From NCBI GenBank assembly GCA_041391765.1, contig JAWKNJ010000018.1:62001-126000 (forward strand): a stretch of 64,000 bases of DNA, read 5' to 3'. Position 1 is the first letter of the stretch; each line of letters opens with the position of its first letter. Position numbers and translations under genes: made by a program. Under the pieces are notes generated by a model, which was not told the origin of the DNA, did no database searches, and saw only the letters and a program-made list of their open reading frames with translations. The stretch is from SHAN690 sp041391765. Its GTDB lineage: Bacteria > Bacteroidota > Bacteroidia > Flavobacteriales_G > Salibacteraceae. Positions 1 through 9,020 of the stretch are shown here, in pieces.

Positions 1-247
1 TATAATTAAGGAGGTTTCGTTCTGCACAAACTCCGGCCGGGAATGAGGCATTTTCTTTATTACTGGCTAAAACTATTTCTCCACCTTCCAAGCGTGCGGC
101 CGCTCCGACATTGAATTTTGAATAGGGAGCATAAGCTTTCCATGATGCTTCGCGGGCGTTGAGCAGCAACTCTTTGTGCTCAGGCTTTAATTCATTAATG
201 CTTGTAACGGAGTAATACGTGAGCTCAACATGATTTTGGTGATACAT
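1..247 (-). CDS. cdd: Cytidine deaminase, 3' part missing (window edge)
   Basis: Hydrolytic deamination of (deoxy)cytidine to (deoxy)uridine in pyrimidine salvage. Reading leftward from an ATG at 247 gives about 82 residues, open to the window edge. They contain the family's N-terminal substrate motif (AYAPYSKFNVGAAA, about residues 41-54) followed by an ENAS-type segment and the zinc-site signature PAGVCAERN with the catalytic Glu after Cys. The second zinc-cysteine motif (PCxxC) would lie beyond the edge. Only 2 nt separate this start from the ispF stop, so it is the last visible gene of a porV-ispF-cdd unit. The family assignment rests on sequence directly read; only completeness is unknown. 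Confidence 0.9.
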   Translation of the reverse strand, partial: MYHQNHVELTYYSVTSINELKPEHKELLLNAREASWKAYAPYSKFNVGAAARLEGGEIVLASNKENASFPAGVCAERNLLNY

Positions 248-249
248 AG

Positions 250-732
250 TCACTCGACTTTCTGCAACAATACAACGGCATAAGCTTCTATTCCTTCCTC
301 GCGACCAACAAACCCCATTTTTTCTGCTGTGGTTGCTTTCACTCCAACATCATCGGAATTGATCAGGCACAACTCAGCAACTCGTGCCTTCATCTCACCT
401 ATTTTAGGACTGATTTTAGGCTTTTCTGAAACAATTGTCGCATCTATATTTCCAACTTTAAAGCCCTTTTCTGCAATCAACTTCATCACCGAATGAAGTA
501 ATCCGGCACTATCAGCTCCTTTGAAATTTTGATCTGTGTTTGGAAAGTGAAATCCGATGTCCCTCAATCCTGCGGCTCCAAGAATTGCATCACAAATGGC
601 ATGAAGCAAAACGTCTGCATCGGAATGGCCATCAGGCCCAACTTCTGAATCAAACAAAACACCACCGAGGACACATGGCCTTCCAGCCTTCAGTTGGTGT
701 ACATCATATCCAAAGCCTACTCTGATTTTCAT
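250..732 (-). CDS. ispF: 2-C-methyl-D-erythritol 2,4-cyclodiphosphate synthase
   Basis: Fifth step of the MEP isoprenoid pathway: converts CDP-ME 2-phosphate to ME-cPP with release of CMP, as a cytoplasmic trimer. The 160 residues match the family's usual length. Visible motifs are GYDVH (metal ligands D10 and H12), GHSDADV with the third ligand H44, the DIGFHFP loop, and the C-terminal KATTAEKMGF segment for the cytidine diphosphate site. Its ATG overlaps the porV stop by 4 nt (ATGA), which points to translational coupling, and cdd starts 2 nt after its end. Linkage of an isoprenoid gene to T9SS genes has no obvious functional logic and is probably a shared transcript only. Confidence 0.97.
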   Translation of the reverse strand: MKIRVGFGYDVHQLKAGRPCVLGGVLFDSEVGPDGHSDADVLLHAICDAILGAAGLRDIGFHFPNTDQNFKGADSAGLLHSVMKLIAEKGFKVGNIDATIVSEKPKISPKIGEMKARVAELCLINSDDVGVKATTAEKMGFVGREEGIEAYAVVLLQKVE

Positions 733-2033
733 TCAGATGGTGGGCCGTCTGTATCCTTAGCGACATCCGCGAAATTGAAGGACAATGTAAAGCGCAGAGT
801 GCGTGCAAGTGGAGAAGTTCCTTGAACAACCTTGGCTCCAAAATAGGCAGGAATTAAATAGCTAAAGTCCAAACCAAACGTACTCAACCTAAGGCCAAGT
901 CCGAGGCTTATAAACTTCCTATTTCCCTTTGTTAAGTCCTCTCCGTAATAGCCCATTCTTGCAGCAAACTGATTGTCGTACCAATATTCCAATCCGAGGC
1001 CGTAGCTGATTTCTTTCATCTCTTCCTTGAATCTGCTTCCCTTAACAACAGTGGGGGCTCCTGTTGTGGGGTCATAATTCACAATACCGGGAGCATCATA
1101 AAACGAGGTCAAAACTCCCACAGGCACTGGACGATTTGGATCCATTCCTGAGGCCAGAATTGGATTACCCTCACTATCTAGAGAATCAACCGCATTTCCT
1201 GACGCAGCTGGCAAATACACCGGTGGCGTAGGAACCAAGTACTTGTTTAAATCAATGGCCACGCTCAGCTTGTTGTAATCATCCAAATTCCATGTAACTC
1301 TCGGTCCGAGGCGAAGATTAATTGGCAAATAATCTCTATCCGTAGTATTCGTGTAACTAATCTTTGCCCCAAGGTTGGTGATGCTCAATCCTGCAGCTAC
1401 CGTGGTTCTTTTATCAAACATGGTAATATCATCATTCTCATAGTAGACACCTAAATCAACCGCAGCCGTTCTCCCAGGTTTGGATTGAGCTCCACCCACG
1501 GTTTGTCCACCGGTAAGATTTGAACTCAAAAATTTAGCCGACAATCCGGCTGATAATTTTCTTGATAGTCTTCTCGAGTAACCACCATTAATTGACCATT
1601 CACTGGGACTAAATTGAACGGTGTTATTTCCGTTCTGGTCTGTGAACTGAATAGACCCAAGTGAGAAATATCTTAAGGACAGCGATGCGGTACTGACTTT
1701 GTCAATTTTGTAATAACCGGTCAGGTAAGAAAGTGAAATATCCGGCACCAATCCTCTCAGCCATGGTGTGTAGCTAATTGATGCACCTGCTTTATCTTTA
1801 ATAAACGCATACTTAGAAACATTCCAATGTTGTGACATAGCATCTGGTGAGGTAGCCACACCAACATCTCCCATTCCACCCCCTCTCGTTTCTGGATTGA
1901 TTATTAGGAAGGGGACTGCCGTAGTTATTGTATTCAATTGAAACGTTTGGCCGTTTACATCGTTCTGTGCACGAACGCTGAACACTAAACACACCCCGAT
2001 TATGGGAAAGATTATTTTTCGAAGAAACATCAA
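729..2033 (-). CDS. porV: Type IX secretion outer-membrane shuttle protein PorV (LptO)
   Basis: 434-residue outer-membrane beta-barrel of the FadL-like fold that binds T9SS cargo after translocation and passes it to the PorU sortase complex. A signal peptide covers about residues 1-22 (cleavage near VRAQ). The mature N-terminus has the family's TTAVPFLIINPETRGGGMGD block and alternating aromatic/polar strands continue to the C-terminus. Family knowledge: PorV and PorU are partners in every studied T9SS. Here porU lies 81 bp upstream on the same strand and ispF overlaps downstream. A TAnnTTTG element at 2095-2088 suggests porV can also be transcribed independently of porU. Confidence 0.95.
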   Translation of the reverse strand: MMFLRKIIFPIIGVCLVFSVRAQNDVNGQTFQLNTITTAVPFLIINPETRGGGMGDVGVATSPDAMSQHWNVSKYAFIKDKAGASISYTPWLRGLVPDISLSYLTGYYKIDKVSTASLSLRYFSLGSIQFTDQNGNNTVQFSPSEWSINGGYSRRLSRKLSAGLSAKFLSSNLTGGQTVGGAQSKPGRTAAVDLGVYYENDDITMFDKRTTVAAGLSITNLGAKISYTNTTDRDYLPINLRLGPRVTWNLDDYNKLSVAIDLNKYLVPTPPVYLPAASGNAVDSLDSEGNPILASGMDPNRPVPVGVLTSFYDAPGIVNYDPTTGAPTVVKGSRFKEEMKEISYGLGLEYWYDNQFAARMGYYGEDLTKGNRKFISLGLGLRLSTFGLDFSYLIPAYFGAKVVQGTSPLARTLRFTLSFNFADVAKDTDGPPSE

Positions 2034-2087
2034 AATCTAAATAAGTGTAGAATTCGGCTCTATAGAATAGATTTTAAATAAAGACGG

Positions 2088-2095
2088 CAAATATA
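2088..2095 (-). promoter_or_regulatory. Bacteroidota -7 element upstream of porV
   Basis: On the minus strand this reads TATATTTG, a perfect match to the Bacteroidota TAnnTTTG consensus. It sits in the 81-bp porU-porV gap, about 55 nt before the porV ATG. No clear -33 TTTG was found at the usual spacing, so strength is uncertain. Confidence 0.5.
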
Positions 2096-2114
2096 TGTAT
2101 ATGGAAGGGTGCAT

Positions 2115-5100
2115 TCATTTTAAAATCACCAACCTTTCATATTCCTCAGCTGAATCCCCAGAAGGAGTCTTCACCTTAACCCTGTAGAGATAAACTCCTT
2201 TTCCGATAAGATCTCCATATTCATCTCTTCCATTCCAGTTTATAGGGCCAACTCGAAATCCATTTGAACTATATACCCCGTCCAATGTCTTGACCAATTT
2301 CCCACTTATGGTAAAGATCTCAATTCGAACTTCGAGACCCAATCCAGGCTTGTTATGCTCGAAATAGAAATCAGTATTCGTTGTGAATGGGTTAGGATAA
2401 TTTAGAACATGATCCAGAGCCAACTTCGCATCATTCGCAACTACAAACTCAGTGTATGCTTCAGATGGATTGTTATTCACATCCCACACCTCCAGCGACA
2501 AATTGTGCTGTCCTTCATTCAAATCGTTAAATGGATACTTGATTTTTCCACTTTGGTAAGAATCGATGTCTGCTTCGTAAAAATCATTCAGCACCAAGGT
2601 ATTTGCAGCTTTTTTATCTAGAACGGCAGTGATATCATGACCGATGCCTGTTCCAACCATATTAACCCCATTTTCATCCCAAATCTCAGCGTAGAGATCG
2701 GGGTTATCATTCGTCATTCCACCAAAGACAAACTTGTTGTTATTCATAAAAAGGTCTGTTATCGGGCCATCATTATCGACAATAGGGTTGTCTGATAATC
2801 CGCCAATTTGGTATTCGAAATATGCTCCATTGGCATCAAAAGCTCCATTATCGGCATAGAAACTGAGCTTCCCTCCACCGTATGTTCGATTTATGTCTTT
2901 TGGAACTACAAACTCAAAATCAAACTTCCCATTCTTCACACTGGCCTTTCCTCGGAAAACAGTATTTCGCCTTTCTGTCCAAAAAAAGGTGCCTTCACCA
3001 TCGTTATTCTGGCCTTGAATTCGACTGACTTTGTCGAATATCGTGGGATATAACACCCCATTAAACCCGTTAATCATCGTGCTATCCAAATTGGCTATGT
3101 ATCCAGATACTTTGACTTTATCAAGTGCTTTAATAGTATCAGGCATACTAGTCACAATCACCCTCTTTTGAGGAAACGCCAACTTCATTGCTGGATCTCC
3201 AATCAACGTAAAACATCGACTATTTAATCCCGTTCCCGAGCCCGAGCTGGATGCATTTTCGATCTTAGTATTCATCGTCATGTCACCCAGCCTGGGCTTG
3301 GCATCACTAAGCGATTGAAAGGCCTGTTCTGTAAACGATTTTGTCAACTCGAAATTCGGACCCGAAAAAACCGCCCTGGTTGTTGTTAATAGGGCAACTC
3401 CGCCTCCGCTCGGATTAAGCATCACATATTCTCCAGCAGATGTCCTCCTGGGATCATCAAATCGTGTGAACTCGCAAGTGGCAGTGACAAATAATGGCAT
3501 GTTATCAAAGTTGGTCCACTTGTTAATGGTTTGAACTTCCAAAACACGTTCATGAGCCCAACCTAATTCACCTCCGTGACCGATGTAATATACTATCAGA
3601 GCTCCTTTTCGGATTCTGTCTGAAATCGCATCGGTTGCATCGGGATATCGCTCACCACCTGAACCAGCAATTTGTTGGAATCCATCCAGATAAATCTTAT
3701 CAAAATTGAATTCAGGACTTAATTGATCTGCAATATCTCCAATTGAGCTAGCGTCATTTTGAAAAGTCGCTGTTTTGCCTTCTGGGTCATCCGCCACCAA
3801 TGCTATCCAATTTCGCCAATCACCAAAAGTTGCTGGTGATGTATAATGTAAAATCTTATTAACCATCAGCTCCGCTTCGGACTTTGTCCTTGCAGGCAAA
3901 CGTCCGATTCCAATATCAACTAAATCACTGGTTGCCTCCGCTTCATCATCACTCAGCAATCCAAAATAATCATCTGATACTACAGACTGTGTAGGAACCA
4001 AACTCTCTTTTGTTTGATAAGAAGGGACGAAATTCGAATTGCCTGAAATCCTGTTTTTGTAATCATAGGAGGCATCTCCAAACAACAAGAGGTATTTTAC
4101 CTGATCAGACGACCCTGTCCCTCTGGTATACATCATCCTTAGAAACTCCCTGATAGCGGTAATGTCCTGAGCTCCGCCTGAAAACTCATTATATATCTGA
4201 TCGACATCAACAACCAGTGTGCTCATACCCTCGGTAGCGTGATAATCTGCCAATCGCTGTGCATAAGGAATAAATGAATGGTGGCTTACAACCACATATT
4301 CGGCACTTGTTATGGAATGGAGGTTCTGATTTTGCACCCACCCAACCTTTGTAGGAATTAACAATTCATCAGGTTTAAAGGCAATGTACTCTTTAAGAGT
4401 GTCTGTCCTTGACAGAAACCTATACCCGGAACTGGCATTTCCGGATAGTTTCATATCCTGAACAGAATAAATATTCGTTACATCCCAAACTTCAATTTCA
4501 CTTCCCACTGTATTCACTCGGAATTCACTGATATTTCCAACGCCCACTGAAAACCTATCTCTGAAATTCATTTGAGGGCCAATAAATATCAATGATCTTC
4601 TTGCAACAATTTCCAGGTAATCAATCCAAGCCTGTGCGGATGAATTCTGACCGTAATTGAGTGATATTTTAGTAAAGAAATTAGAACTTCTTGGCAAGAA
4701 TTGCGCTTCAATCACATCAGCGCGAGCATACTCCACCGCGTAACCGCTTGGCACAGCTGGAACGGATTTTGACTCATTGAAGCCTTGACCGGAAATCGAA
4801 GCCGAAACACTAGGACTATTATCATTTACAGACCGCATTGCAAATCTCAATTTAAAATGCGCCTGAATCGATCGGTCCACATCTGGCACTGTAAAACCAA
4901 AGTCATAAAAGGAAACCGTACCCAATGGTTCCCCAAACCATTCCCTGCCTGATTTTATAAGGTTCGATATATCATTTTCGTGCGACACATAGTAGTCGTA
5001 TGTTGAAACTGTCCTATTTGGCTGAAGATTTGACTCAGACGCAAGAATTCGATTTACAGTTCCGAATCCACCATCTATAGTGACAAAATAGTAGGCCGAA

Positions 5101-6002
5101 TCCGAATATGGATTACTCGAATGTGAAAAAGTGAAGTTCTCCTGTTGCCAATTAATCTGATCTTCTCCATAAAACATAAAGTAATCCCCATCATTAAATA
5201 CTCCATCACCCCCATCAACAACTTTAATGCTGATTTCACGCAAGTCATCAGGCCTAAACTCGGAGTTGTCCTTGTTTAGCTCTCCTGATTTTATACCGTA
5301 CAATCGGACAGAAGAACTGGGCAGTTCGCCAAACTCGAATCCACATTCCTTTAGGTATTTACCCGTTACTTTGTAAACACCATCGACTCCAGTTGCCATC
5401 TTAAACCATTGCCCCGTGTTTAAAACACTGACGGCTTTCCAATGGGAAGATCTTCCGGCTCTGGATGCTGAACCATATTCATAGTCTACCTTAATGCTGA
5501 ATGCCTCCAATCTGTCGATTGAGCCACCAGACTTCTTCAGCGGTAAAATTTCAATAGTCTCAATATTCTTCCTACCGGCTTGCCTAACAAATGATCGTAC
5601 CTCAAAATCTGATTTGGTGATAGTTGCTCGAACTATATCAGCCTCTGCAACTGAAAGGCGAGATACACTCGCGTCAACTATTTCAGCATGAGAACCAACA
5701 ATCGATGCACTTACCTCTCTCACAATTCTGAAGACGGGTAGGTGTGTCCATGGGTCCACAGATGCATTATCACACATCAATCTTAATATTGAACGTCCAT
5801 CAACCGTGACATCCTGGGTGATCCCTTCCCAATGCAGCACATATGTAGGCGCCTTTCCTGACTGAGTTCTTTCTAAACTAGACCTGGATGGTTCGGCCTT
5901 TATCGAGACTTGTTGGCCATTTAAAGCATGGGCCAGCATGAATACGAGTGCACCAGTCAAATAAACCTTCACATTAACCCCAATTTCTTTTCGACTAATC
6001 AA
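2115..6002 (-). CDS. porU: Type IX secretion system sortase PorU (C25 gingipain-like)
   Basis: 1295-residue cell-surface sortase that removes the C-terminal sorting domain of T9SS cargo and attaches the protein to a lipid anchor. A signal peptide occupies about residues 1-29. The gingipain-type (peptidase family C25) core lies in the middle: the His of YIGHGGELGWAHE is residue 809 and the catalytic Cys of VTATCEFTR is residue 843. The C-terminus has a YPNPF-containing sorting-domain-like module (about 1205-1295) ending in a basic strand. Length is normal for flavobacterial PorU. It is followed by porV and is divergent from a porP/sprF-like gene, so the region is a compact T9SS locus. Confidence 0.95.
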   Translation of the reverse strand: MISRKEIGVNVKVYLTGALVFMLAHALNGQQVSIKAEPSRSSLERTQSGKAPTYVLHWEGITQDVTVDGRSILRLMCDNASVDPWTHLPVFRIVREVSASIVGSHAEIVDASVSRLSVAEADIVRATITKSDFEVRSFVRQAGRKNIETIEILPLKKSGGSIDRLEAFSIKVDYEYGSASRAGRSSHWKAVSVLNTGQWFKMATGVDGVYKVTGKYLKECGFEFGELPSSSVRLYGIKSGELNKDNSEFRPDDLREISIKVVDGGDGVFNDGDYFMFYGEDQINWQQENFTFSHSSNPYSDSAYYFVTIDGGFGTVNRILASESNLQPNRTVSTYDYYVSHENDISNLIKSGREWFGEPLGTVSFYDFGFTVPDVDRSIQAHFKLRFAMRSVNDNSPSVSASISGQGFNESKSVPAVPSGYAVEYARADVIEAQFLPRSSNFFTKISLNYGQNSSAQAWIDYLEIVARRSLIFIGPQMNFRDRFSVGVGNISEFRVNTVGSEIEVWDVTNIYSVQDMKLSGNASSGYRFLSRTDTLKEYIAFKPDELLIPTKVGWVQNQNLHSITSAEYVVVSHHSFIPYAQRLADYHATEGMSTLVVDVDQIYNEFSGGAQDITAIREFLRMMYTRGTGSSDQVKYLLLFGDASYDYKNRISGNSNFVPSYQTKESLVPTQSVVSDDYFGLLSDDEAEATSDLVDIGIGRLPARTKSEAELMVNKILHYTSPATFGDWRNWIALVADDPEGKTATFQNDASSIGDIADQLSPEFNFDKIYLDGFQQIAGSGGERYPDATDAISDRIRKGALIVYYIGHGGELGWAHERVLEVQTINKWTNFDNMPLFVTATCEFTRFDDPRRTSAGEYVMLNPSGGGVALLTTTRAVFSGPNFELTKSFTEQAFQSLSDAKPRLGDMTMNTKIENASSSGSGTGLNSRCFTLIGDPAMKLAFPQKRVIVTSMPDTIKALDKVKVSGYIANLDSTMINGFNGVLYPTIFDKVSRIQGQNNDGEGTFFWTERRNTVFRGKASVKNGKFDFEFVVPKDINRTYGGGKLSFYADNGAFDANGAYFEYQIGGLSDNPIVDNDGPITDLFMNNNKFVFGGMTNDNPDLYAEIWDENGVNMVGTGIGHDITAVLDKKAANTLVLNDFYEADIDSYQSGKIKYPFNDLNEGQHNLSLEVWDVNNNPSEAYTEFVVANDAKLALDHVLNYPNPFTTNTDFYFEHNKPGLGLEVRIEIFTISGKLVKTLDGVYSSNGFRVGPINWNGRDEYGDLIGKGVYLYRVKVKTPSGDSAEEYERLVILK

Positions 6003-6119
6003 TCTAATTTGTAGTTATATTTGTGTTCCTTTTTTGTCAAGGCGAAGAAACGAAAGTGACAGGAAGTTATTGTCAAGGTTCAAACACGATTCTTTAAATA
6101 ACAAAGATTGCTGGGTAAA

Positions 6120-6127
6120 TATATTTG
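6120..6127 (+). promoter_or_regulatory. -7 element for the PorP/SprF-like gene
   Basis: TATATTTG matches TAnnTTTG exactly. It lies 28 nt before the ATG at 6156 but downstream of an in-frame TTG at 6108, which argues for the ATG as the real start. The -33 region is weak. Confidence 0.55.
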
Positions 6128-6155
6128 TATAATTGCGCGTTTTGCTAGCAGCAAT

Positions 6156-7118
6156 ATGATTAGGAAGTTTGGAATAGGTTTTTTTATTGGAATGTTTTTC
6201 ATCAGCATTTCATCTCAAGCGCAGGATCCTGCGTTTAGCCAATTTTATGCAAACCCCATATATCTGAACCCAGCCCTTGCCGGCTCCGCTCAATGTCCTC
6301 GGGTTATTCTTAATTATAGGAATCAATGGCCCGGCATTCCAGCAACGTATGTGACATATGCTGCCTCGTACGATCAGTATGTAGACGGAATACAAGGTGG
6401 TATTGGTTTGCAAGCCTATCACGATCGCGCTGGTTCTGGGATCATCAATACGACAAGTGCCAGTGGAATCTATGCTTATCAATTGCCGGTGACTCGAAAC
6501 ATGAGTGTTAAGGCGAGTATGCAGGCGACTTATTACAATCGCTCCATTGATTGGGATCAACTAACGTTTGGCGATCAGATTCATCAACGTTATGGGTTTA
6601 TTTACCAAACGGCTGAAAACCCGATTCAACAAAACGTTAATAAGTTAGACCTTTCTACGGGATTCTTGGCATTTAGTCAGCGTTTGTACGCGGGACTTGC
6701 CGTTCATCACCTTACTCAACCAAACGAATCATTTTTTCCGAACTCTGAAAGCCGGTTGCCGAGAAAATATACTGCCCACGCAGGTGCTCTCATTCCTATG
6801 GATAAAACAGATGAAGGTATTGGAAGCATCTCTCCAAACTTTATCTATCAGTATCAAGGAGGGTTCAACCATTACAACATGGGACTATATATCAACCGAG
6901 GACCCATAACAGGTGGTGTTTGGTATCGATGGAAAGACGCTTTAATATTCTTGGTAGGTCTTTATACTGACGCCTTCCGGTTTGGATATAGCTATGATGT
7001 TACCGTTTCAAGATTAGGCACTCAAACATGGGGTTCTCATGAGATATCAGTGACCATGATGTTCCCTTGCAAGCCGAAAAGAAGGAAGTTCCGTCAAATG
7101 CAATGTCCTAAGTTCTGA
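6156..7118 (+). CDS. PorP/SprF family type IX secretion membrane protein
   Basis: About 320-residue outer-membrane beta-barrel of the PorP/SprF family. PorP binds the peptidoglycan-tethered PorE; SprF-type paralogues serve export of particular adhesins such as SprB. A signal peptide (about residues 1-22, ending SSQAQ) precedes the family hallmark DPAFSQFYANPIYLNPALAG and a conserved RNQWPGIP segment. I use the ATG at 6156 because it directly precedes a good signal peptide and follows the -7 element; an in-frame TTG at 6108 lies upstream of that element. It is divergent from porU and followed by gldJ, so a core T9SS role is plausible, but PorP and SprF roles cannot be separated from sequence alone. 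Confidence 0.88.
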   Translation: MIRKFGIGFFIGMFFISISSQAQDPAFSQFYANPIYLNPALAGSAQCPRVILNYRNQWPGIPATYVTYAASYDQYVDGIQGGIGLQAYHDRAGSGIINTTSASGIYAYQLPVTRNMSVKASMQATYYNRSIDWDQLTFGDQIHQRYGFIYQTAENPIQQNVNKLDLSTGFLAFSQRLYAGLAVHHLTQPNESFFPNSESRLPRKYTAHAGALIPMDKTDEGIGSISPNFIYQYQGGFNHYNMGLYINRGPITGGVWYRWKDALIFLVGLYTDAFRFGYSYDVTVSRLGTQTWGSHEISVTMMFPCKPKRRKFRQMQCPKF

Positions 7119-7186
7119 CAGAGCAACAATAATTTCCCTTAATTTCGTTTTCCCTTAAAATCAGCTCGAAGCAATAATCTATTGAT

Positions 7187-8959
7187 ATGAATGCGAAAAG
7201 TCTGTTGATATTATTAAGTATTCCTGTAATAATCCTGTCTTGTGGATATGAAAAATCTTCCATAACAGGTTGGGACTATAACAACAAGGATAACGGAGGT
7301 TACCAGAAAGTTCCTTTTGAGGAGCAGGAAACTGGCCCTAATTTGGTTTTGATTGAAGGTGGAACTTTCACCATGGGCCGCGTTGAACAAGACTTCATGT
7401 ACGATTGGAATAATGTTCCAAGACGCGTAACTGTTTCTTCCTTCTACATGGATCAAACTGAAATAAGCAATCACCATTGGGGCGAATACTTATATTGGAT
7501 CAATAGAGTTTATGGTATTGATTACCCTGAACTTTTCAAAAAGGCACTTCCTGATACTCTAGTGTGGAGAAATAAGCTTTCCTATAATGAGCCTTATGTG
7601 GATTATTATTTACGACACCCTGCTTATCGTGAGTATCCGGTGGTTGGCATTAATTGGCTTCAGGCAAATGACTTTTGTAGTTGGAGGACAGATCGGGTTA
7701 ATGAATATATCCTAATTCGAGAAGGATTGTTCGTTCACTATATCGATCAAATTGGTGAAGATAATTTCAACACGGACGCGTATTTATCTAATCAATACAA
7801 TTCAGGTAAGAATATAGAAGGCTTACCCAACCTTGCGCCAATAGGTGGAACGCGAAATGTTAGAATGGAAGACGGCATTCTTCTGCCGAAATATAGGCTT
7901 CCAACGGAGGCTGAATGGGAGTTCGCTGCGTTTGGTTTAATTGGCAACAGTGTGGGAGAACGAATTGTAGAGAGGCGCCTATATCCTTGGAATGGCCACG
8001 CAGTTCGTAACCCAGATGAAGCATATATTGGCATGATGCTCGCTAACTTCAAAAGAGGCCGTGGAGACAACATGGGTGTTGCTGGCAACCTTAATGATAA
8101 CGCAGATGTGACTGCTCCGGTTTTCTCATATTGGCCTAATGATTATGGACTTTACAACATGGCTGGTAACGTTAGTGAATGGGTTATGGATGTTTATCGA
8201 CCACTATCCATGGAAGATATGACAGATTTTAGGCCGTTTCGTGGTAATGTTTATCAGACTAAAGAGCGAGATAATGAGGGCCTGCTCTTGGACAAGTATG
8301 ATATTCCAATATATGATATCCCAGGTTTGGTTGCATACTTGGAAGAAATGCAGGCAGAGACAGACGGGGGGTTAAATGATCAAGAAATTGAACTCTTAGA
8401 TAAGCTTATAGAACAAGCGGGGCGAGCTCTAGAATTGCTAAATGATGATCAAAAATATGAGGCGAACGTGATCATTGTTGAGGAATCAGTGGAAGAAATA
8501 AAGGGTGCAGATGAAATGGCAAAAATCGCACCTGTTCTGCTTAAGGATTATTCTTCATATATAACTGCTAGACCAGGTGAATTAAGGTATCGGCAAACAA
8601 AAGTTGAGGAGAATATTGATAGAAGAAATTATAAGCGTTCAGATAATATTAATTACTTAGATGGTGATTACGCCTCACACTTAGATGAACTCCATTGGGA
8701 TGCTTATGAAGAAGGTGAAGAGCGAACGGAGTCAAGTCATATGTATGTATATCCAGGAGAAGGCCCAAGTGGAGATTACTCTTCTTTGATCAATGACCAT
8801 GCTCGTGTGTACAAGGGAGCCTCTTGGAACGACCGAGCATATTGGATGGTTCCTGGAACTAGACGTTTCTTAGACGAACGACAGTCAACAGCTATGATCG
8901 GCTTCCGATGTGCCATGGATCGCGTTGGTAGTCCGGTTGGGTTAGGTGCTGCTAGATAA
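7187..8959 (+). CDS. gldJ: Gliding motility lipoprotein GldJ
   Basis: 590-residue lipoprotein of the periplasmic T9SS/gliding machinery; in Flavobacterium, GldJ is needed for stable GldK and for motility. The lipobox ends at C19 (VIILSC). The body has a formylglycine-generating-enzyme/sulfatase-modifying-factor fold: N-terminal half with EGGTFTMGR and DQTEISNHHW (about 55-95), central RLPTEAEWEFAA (about 237-248), MAGNVSEWVMD (about 324-334), and a C-terminal block with KGASWNDRAYW and MIGFRCAMD. Between the last two lies an acidic insertion of roughly 190 residues (about 350-540) rich in Glu, Asp and Tyr. The enzymatic Cys pair of true FGEs is not evident, consistent with a structural role. 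The gldJ-murF order is typical of Bacteroidota. Confidence 0.95.
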   Translation: MNAKSLLILLSIPVIILSCGYEKSSITGWDYNNKDNGGYQKVPFEEQETGPNLVLIEGGTFTMGRVEQDFMYDWNNVPRRVTVSSFYMDQTEISNHHWGEYLYWINRVYGIDYPELFKKALPDTLVWRNKLSYNEPYVDYYLRHPAYREYPVVGINWLQANDFCSWRTDRVNEYILIREGLFVHYIDQIGEDNFNTDAYLSNQYNSGKNIEGLPNLAPIGGTRNVRMEDGILLPKYRLPTEAEWEFAAFGLIGNSVGERIVERRLYPWNGHAVRNPDEAYIGMMLANFKRGRGDNMGVAGNLNDNADVTAPVFSYWPNDYGLYNMAGNVSEWVMDVYRPLSMEDMTDFRPFRGNVYQTKERDNEGLLLDKYDIPIYDIPGLVAYLEEMQAETDGGLNDQEIELLDKLIEQAGRALELLNDDQKYEANVIIVEESVEEIKGADEMAKIAPVLLKDYSSYITARPGELRYRQTKVEENIDRRNYKRSDNINYLDGDYASHLDELHWDAYEEGEERTESSHMYVYPGEGPSGDYSSLINDHARVYKGASWNDRAYWMVPGTRRFLDERQSTAMIGFRCAMDRVGSPVGLGAAR

Positions 8960-8975
8960 TTTTTGAACAAACCAT

Positions 8976-9011
8976 AAATAGAAAAGGCCTCAGTCGAGGC
9001 CTTTTCTATTT
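8976..9011 (+). terminator. Intrinsic terminator between gldJ and murF
   Basis: A perfect 16-bp stem (8976-8991 with 8996-9011) closed by a four-base AGTC loop, the 3' arm ending in a T-rich run. It would stop transcripts from gldJ. It ends only 9 nt before the murF ATG, so it also sits in any murF leader transcribed from upstream. Confidence 0.85.
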
Positions 9012-9020
9012 TAGTGCCGT